Of a stretch of 64,000 nucleotides of DNA, positions 60,554 to 64,000 are shown piece after piece. Source of the DNA: Hominenteromicrobium mulieris (GTDB taxonomy: Bacteria; Bacillota; Clostridia; Oscillospirales; Acutalibacteraceae); NCBI GenBank assembly GCA_021029595.1, contig JAJJOY010000001.1, positions 124,001-188,000 on the forward strand, in the 5' to 3' direction. Below the pieces are notes generated by a model. That model was not told where the DNA came from, made no database searches, and was given only the letters and a program-made list of their open reading frames with translations. The position numbers and the translations under genes were made by a program. Every line of letters starts with the position of its first letter. Within the stretch, counting starts at the first letter, position 1.

Positions 60554-60582
60554 AGTATAACACAGAAATCACGTGTTTTCAA
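60554..60582 (-). promoter_or_regulatory. promoter of the HD gene
   Basis: Leftward TTGAAA (60577-60582), 17-bp spacer, TATACT (60554-60559). Confidence 0.8.
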
Positions 60583-60604
60583 ACAGTTTCGCGGTTTGTA
60601 AAGA

Positions 60605-60643
60605 AAAAGAAAGGTCATCGCAGCAAATGCCGAAATGACCCTT
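60605..60643 (-). terminator. terminator of the ArsR-NifX gene
   Basis: Stem AAGGTCAT/ATGACCCTT flanks (60611-60618 with 60635-60643), followed leftward by TTTCTTTTTCTTT. Confidence 0.75.
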
Positions 60644-60651
60644 CCGGTAAA

Positions 60652-61467
60652 TCAATGATTGCCCACGCAGCCGTGCTTATCTTCCCCGCAGCTATGGCTG
60701 CCGCAGTCATGACCGCCCTCGTGGTGATGGTGTGCACAGACGGTATCCGGGTTATAGAGCAGTGTGCCGTTCAGCAGCGAATTAACCGCCGCGTCCGCGC
60801 TGCCGGAAACACCGGGATACAACTCGATGCCCGCTTCTGCAAGCGCCGTGCGCGCACCGCCGCCGATGCCGCCGCAGATGAGCGCATTCACGCCGTGCTG
60901 CTTCAAAAAGCCAGCCAGTGCACCGTGGCCGCTGCCATTTGTGGGCGCGACCTCTGCATTTTTAACTTCGCCGTTCTCAATCTCATAGATCTTAAACGCT
61001 TCGGAATGGCCGAAATGCTGGAAAACCAGTCCGTTCTGATACGTTACCGCGATTTTCATGTTCATGCTTCCTTTCGAATCAAATATTCTATTTTCTGCTA
61101 CGTGCAGAATATGCTCCGCCTGCGGCTGCGCCGCGTTTCGGCATTTGTCATATTCCGCACGGCTGCACCCGCCATGCTGCGGTGTGCAGGGCAACTGCTC
61201 TGCGGAAAACGCCATGCGAGAGAGCTGGCTGCTGAGTTCTTTAAGCGCCGCGCGATTGACGGTATAGTGCATGAAATAACCGCACTTTTCGCCGAAAATG
61301 AGCCCCGCTTCACGCAGAACTTTTAAATGCTGTGAAACCGCCGCTTCCGAAATATCCAGCTGTCTTGCCAGTGCGCGCACGCAACAGTTGCGGCGCAGCA
61401 AAAGGCGCAGCAGCAAAAGGCGGTTTTCATCTGCCAGTGCTTTGAACATCATAGCTGTTGACCCCAT
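60652..61467 (-). CDS. ArsR-type regulator fused to a NifX/NafY-like domain
   Basis: A 271-aa protein. Residues 1-90 are an ArsR winged helix (MFKALADENRLLLLRLLLRR, DISEAAVSQHLKVLREAGLI) with a CC pair at 28-29. Residues about 137-245 are a dinitrogenase-cofactor-type domain (MKIAVTYQNGLVFQHFGHSE ... ICGGIGGGARTALAEAGIEL). The tail CAHHHHEGGHDCGSHSCGED is metal-binding. An AAAGGA site precedes internal ATG 61059, so the second domain may also be made alone. Other genomes keep two genes. Confidence 0.85.
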   Translation of the reverse strand: MGSTAMMFKALADENRLLLLRLLLRRNCCVRALARQLDISEAAVSQHLKVLREAGLIFGEKCGYFMHYTVNRAALKELSSQLSRMAFSAEQLPCTPQHGGCSRAEYDKCRNAAQPQAEHILHVAENRIFDSKGSMNMKIAVTYQNGLVFQHFGHSEAFKIYEIENGEVKNAEVAPTNGSGHGALAGFLKQHGVNALICGGIGGGARTALAEAGIELYPGVSGSADAAVNSLLNGTLLYNPDTVCAHHHHEGGHDCGSHSCGEDKHGCVGNH

Positions 61468-61477
61468 AGCGTCCTCC

Positions 61478-61542
61478 TGATTAAGTATTTGCTAAATTAA
61501 ATTATAGCACGAATTTTAATTAAGTCAATACTAAATTAAATT
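61478..61542 (-). promoter_or_regulatory. ArsR-type promoter with two direct operator repeats
   Basis: Leftward TTGACT (61523-61528), 16-bp spacer, TATAAT (61501-61506). Two 26-bp copies (61478-61503 and 61517-61542), 39 bp apart, share AATTTAATTTAG and CTTAAT flanks and cover both promoter boxes, as expected for ArsR autorepression. Confidence 0.8.
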
Positions 61543-61551
61543 TTCGCCTGT

Positions 61552-61582
61552 AAAAAAGCAGCACACCGAAACGATGCGCTGC
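61552..61582 (-). terminator. terminator of the YitT gene
   Basis: An 8-bp stem GCAGCACA/TGCGCTGC (61558-61565 with 61575-61582, one wobble) followed leftward by TTTTTTAC. Confidence 0.8.
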
Positions 61583-61601
61583 CAAAAACTTTTATGTACG
61601 G

Positions 61602-62486
61602 TCATTCAACAGAACGGAAGCCCTTGCCGATGATCTCGCTCGTATTCGTGATGAACATAAATGCCTTTTTATCGACGGAACGGACATACGCGCGGAGCTT
61701 CACAGCTTCACCGCGTCTGCACGCAACCATGACGACCTTGCAACCCTCATGCGAATACGCGCCTGTGGCATCCACAATGGTCGAACTGCGGTTCATCTTG
61801 TGAATGATGTAATCGCAAATCTCCTCCGGGTGCGTGGTGACAATGGAGAAATATTTGCAGAGGTTAATACCTTCAATCACGGAATCGACCATGAACGCCT
61901 TGATAGCAAGACCGAGCAGCGAAAACAGGCCTGTGCGGATATCGAATACAAACATCGCGGAAAACGCGATGAGCGTATCGCTGACGAGCAGCGCTTTGCC
62001 GATATCAAGACTCGTGTACTTTTTGAGGATCATCGCAACAATATCCGTGCCGCCGCTCGAAGCGTTGCAGTTAAAGAGGATCGCCGAGCCGACCGCCGGC
62101 AGCATCATACCGTAGCACAGCTCGAGGAACGGCTGGTCGGTAAGCGGCTTAGAAAGCGGAACGAGCTTTTCAAGCAGCCACGTCAAAAACGAAAGCAGCA
62201 TGCTACAATACACGGTAAGCACACCGAAACCGCGTCCCAAAATGATAAAACCGACGATGAGCAAGATGATATTGATAATCCACATGATACCCGCTGTGGA
62301 GAACGACGGAAAAATATGACCGAGCAGAATAGAGATACCGCTCACGCCGCCGGTGGAAAAATTATTCGGAAATTTAAAGAAATAAGTGCCGATGGCAAAA
62401 ACAAAGGTGCCGAACGTGATGAGCATAAACGTCTTTAAATTCTGTTTTGTAAGCTTTTCCTTAACATTTTGAATCGGGTTATTCAT
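61602..62486 (-). CDS. YitT-family membrane protein
   Basis: A 294-aa protein with about five helices (MLITFGTFVFAIGTYFFKF, FSTGGVSGISILLGHIFPSF) and a C-terminal cytoplasmic DUF2179 domain (FSIVTTHPEEICDYIIHKMN, RSSTIVDATGAYSHEGCKVV). Widespread in Firmicutes; proposed regulatory or transport role, unproven. It has its own promoter. Confidence 0.92.
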   Translation of the reverse strand: MNNPIQNVKEKLTKQNLKTFMLITFGTFVFAIGTYFFKFPNNFSTGGVSGISILLGHIFPSFSTAGIMWIINIILLIVGFIILGRGFGVLTVYCSMLLSFLTWLLEKLVPLSKPLTDQPFLELCYGMMLPAVGSAILFNCNASSGGTDIVAMILKKYTSLDIGKALLVSDTLIAFSAMFVFDIRTGLFSLLGLAIKAFMVDSVIEGINLCKYFSIVTTHPEEICDYIIHKMNRSSTIVDATGAYSHEGCKVVMVACRRGEAVKLRAYVRSVDKKAFMFITNTSEIIGKGFRSVE

Positions 62487-62540
62487 ACTGCGCCAACTTT
62501 CCTCATTACAGGCGAAGCGCCTGTTTTTAATCCGTTTGAG

Positions 62541-62569
62541 ATTTTAACACAGCAAACACCAAAATTCAA
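62541..62569 (-). promoter_or_regulatory. promoter of the YitT gene
   Basis: Leftward TTGAAT (62564-62569), 17-bp spacer, TAAAAT (62541-62546). A small perfect hairpin ACAGGCG-AAG-CGCCTGT lies in the leader (62509-62525). Confidence 0.75.
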
Positions 62570-62607
62570 CAGGAAAGCATACAAATGAATAATTGATTTT
62601 CCCCCCG

Positions 62608-62868
62608 TCATTTTTTGCAAGTTGCGTCTTTCAAAACTTGCTTTACATATGTTTCGAGCGCGTTTTGATACGCCGGAAAACGTTCCCGAAGGGAAGCGGC
62701 AAACGCCACGGACTGTACGAAATCGCAGAATTTGTCATACGGCAGAAATTTGTAATCGATCGTTTCATTCGCCTGCAGCGTGATTGGGATATCCGCACTT
62801 TCAACCGTTGCGGCATACACGTAAAACACCGTTGGGCCATGCGTCAGACGCAGCAAAAAGTTATGATG
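62608..62868 (-). pseudogene. C-terminal remnant of a Nudix-type protein
   Basis: About 87 codons end in ETYVKQVLKDATCKK and contain VFYVYAATVESADIPITLQA and ETIDYKFLPYDKF, the pattern of Nudix C-termini (TLQxxET.DY/W). No Nudix box (GX5EX7REUXEEXGU) is present, and the frame runs up into the neighbouring gene's terminator, with no separate ribosome site. It is best read as a truncated relic. Confidence 0.5.
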
Positions 62869-62902
62869 CAAAAAGGAGAGCGGCCGAAACCGTTCTCCTT
62901 CT
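62869..62902 (-). terminator. terminator of the sugar-isomerase gene
   Basis: Stem AAGGAGA/TCTCCTT (62873-62879 with 62894-62900), inner pairing CGGCCG/CGGTTT, followed leftward by TTTTTGC. Confidence 0.8.
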
Positions 62903-62915
62903 GTGCTTTTTAAAA

Positions 62916-63755
62916 TCAAATCAGGCTGCGGATGTAATCTGCCGCCTTGCGGATATCGCCCTCGGGGTCGTCGCCGACTTCACGTTCGATCGTCAGGAAG
63001 CCCTTATAGCCGATGTCGTTCAGCGCCTTGAAGTACGCCGGGAAATCTACGTCGCCTTCGCCGAGCGGAAGCTCAATGAAGGAAGCGTCGTTCAGCATGT
63101 CGGATTCCTCCATGCCGTACAGGATCTCCGGGCTGACATAATGCAGACGCTTGCCGTCTTTTGCATGTGTGTGCACAATGTAATCCTTCAGCGTGTAGAC
63201 CGCCTGCACCGGGTCGTCGCCCGTGACCATAACAAAGTTTGCCGGATCAAGGTTGACGGAAACACCCTTGGAATGGAGGCCGTCAAGGAACCCCTTCAGC
63301 GTCGTTGCAATCTCCGGGCCGGTCTCCACAGCGAAGTGTGCCTGCATGGAGTCTGCATACGCCGCAAGCTGGCCGCAAGCATCCTGCATGATTGCATAGC
63401 GCGGGTGGCTCGGGTCGTTCGGTACAACGCCGATATGCGTTGTGATCACATCGGTCTCGAGGTCCTTTGCAAGGTCTACGATGCGTTTGGATTTTTCAAT
63501 GAGCTCCGGGTTCAGCTTCGGGTCGTTGAAGCCGTGGCCGAGGTCGCCGCACAGCGCAGAGATCGTCAGGCCGTGATCCTTCACGCGCTTCAAAAATTCG
63601 CGGCGTGCTTCTGCGTTCATATTCTCGGGCGACATTTCGCCTCTTGTTGCGTAAACCTGAATGCCGGTCGCGCCGACTGCAACAGCTTTATCGAGAGCCG
63701 TGAGCGTATCGGTGCGGAAGCCGTCCATCAGAACGCCGATAGAAAAGGGATACAT
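62916..63755 (-). CDS. sugar-phosphate isomerase/epimerase-like TIM-barrel protein
   Basis: A 279-aa protein of the AP-endonuclease-2-like TIM-barrel family: [62 protein letters not shown] and [12 protein letters not shown] supply Glu, His and Asp metal ligands. It isomerises sugars or related acids; an oxidoreductase gene upstream supports an inositol- or sugar-type pathway. ATG 63755 has AAAGGA upstream. Confidence 0.88.
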   Translation of the reverse strand: MYPFSIGVLMDGFRTDTLTALDKAVAVGATGIQVYATRGEMSPENMNAEARREFLKRVKDHGLTISALCGDLGHGFNDPKLNPELIEKSKRIVDLAKDLETDVITTHIGVVPNDPSHPRYAIMQDACGQLAAYADSMQAHFAVETGPEIATTLKGFLDGLHSKGVSVNLDPANFVMVTGDDPVQAVYTLKDYIVHTHAKDGKRLHYVSPEILYGMEESDMLNDASFIELPLGEGDVDFPAYFKALNDIGYKGFLTIEREVGDDPEGDIRKAADYIRSLI

Positions 63756-63786
63756 AAGCAATTTCCTTTCTTAATGCACAGGGAGT

Positions 63787-64000
63787 TTAGCCCAGCGTGA
63801 TCTCTTTGTGCTGCTCGGAGGAATCGTAAATCGCCTGCATCATCTGTGCCGTGATGATAACGGTATCGATGTGAGACGGCAGCTTCTTGCCGGTCTTGAT
63901 GCAGTCAATGAATGCGTCAATCTCGTTCTGGAAGTGGTCGCGCATCTTAAAGACAGGCTTATACTCCGTGAGTGCACCGTACTCGGAGCTGTAAACGGTG
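63787..64000 (-). CDS. Gfo/Idh/MocA-type oxidoreductase, C-terminal part
   Basis: The last 70 codons of a leftward gene that continues past the window edge: FKMRDHFQNEIDAFIDCIKT, GKKLPSHIDTVIITAQMMQA and IYDSSEQHKEITLG, the typical C-terminal end of Gfo/Idh/MocA NAD(P)-dependent sugar dehydrogenases. It ends 32 nt before the isomerase start, so both are likely co-transcribed. Confidence 0.8.
   Translation of the reverse strand, partial: TVYSSEYGALTEYKPVFKMRDHFQNEIDAFIDCIKTGKKLPSHIDTVIITAQMMQAIYDSSEQHKEITLG

Overview
The window looks like chromosomal DNA of a low-to-mid GC Gram-positive Clostridia member, probably of the Oscillospirales/Ruminococcaceae type. The reasons are a tRNA-Ala-type T-box leader, a lysine riboswitch, strong AGGAGG-type ribosome binding sites with sigma-A-like promoters, YitT, TSCPD, DUF4428 and TIGR04086 families, CwlD- and SpoIIM-like sporulation genes, and lipoproteins with Gram-positive lipoboxes. 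Placement is an inference from gene content; no rRNA or marker phylogeny was available.

Layout. 1-270: the 3' end of one tRNA-Ser, a complete tRNA-Ser(GCU) and two terminators. 303-3600: a leftward three-gene sensory unit (NarL-type regulator, soluble histidine kinase, membrane protein resembling a 7TM kinase that has lost its catalytic motifs). 3759-16975: a rightward accessory cluster rich in zinc ribbons, lipoproteins and small membrane proteins. It contains homologues of Bacillus YdjI (SPFH plus zinc ribbons), YdjG (zinc ribbon, membrane) and YdjH (TPM domain), but no PspA. It ends in a scar holding the C-terminus of a Y-family DNA polymerase. 17728-24265: small membrane and LURP-like proteins, a split chromate-type transporter, and an LxxG-repeat protein with an MMPL/RND transporter, the last facing a TetR gene across two palindromic operators.

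25299-42433 is mostly rightward housekeeping: PcrA helicase, thymidylate kinase, DJ-1 family protein, 5-formyl-THF cyclo-ligase, MltG, U32 peptidase, a class B penicillin-binding protein, a MazG-like protein, a T-box-controlled M42 aminopeptidase and alaS, a HIT protein, a phosphoribosyltransferase, CwlD-like amidase and RadA. 42421-48336 holds a predicted GME-fold protein, a gene-poor 580-bp stretch with a 32-bp palindrome, two tyrosine recombinases, a DUF624 protein, a SpoIIM-like protein and proC. 48489-51603 is the leftward queA-tgt-yajC-TIGR04086 block. 51685-55322 is a lysine-riboswitch operon asd-dapA-dapB plus a stand-alone ACT protein. 55395-56959 is a small AT-rich islet (methyltransferase) between a tRNA-Leu 3' fragment and an intact tRNA-Leu. 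57069-64000 is leftward: TSCPD protein, PHP phosphoesterase, an ABC-2 exporter whose ATPase has degenerate motifs, an HD hydrolase, a fused ArsR/NifX-like protein, a YitT protein, a Nudix remnant, a sugar-phosphate isomerase-like protein and the C-terminus of a Gfo/Idh/MocA oxidoreductase.

The most unusual observations are: two hairpins that look like terminators but carry the ribosome binding site of the next gene in their 3' arm (33164-33210 and 48871-48919); the same 14-bp terminator hairpin with one compensatory base-pair change behind two different tRNA genes 57 kb apart; the PspA-less YdjGHI-like zinc-ribbon cluster; a possible Xer-type palindrome near two tyrosine recombinases; and an in-frame ArsR-NifX fusion with an internal ribosome binding site.
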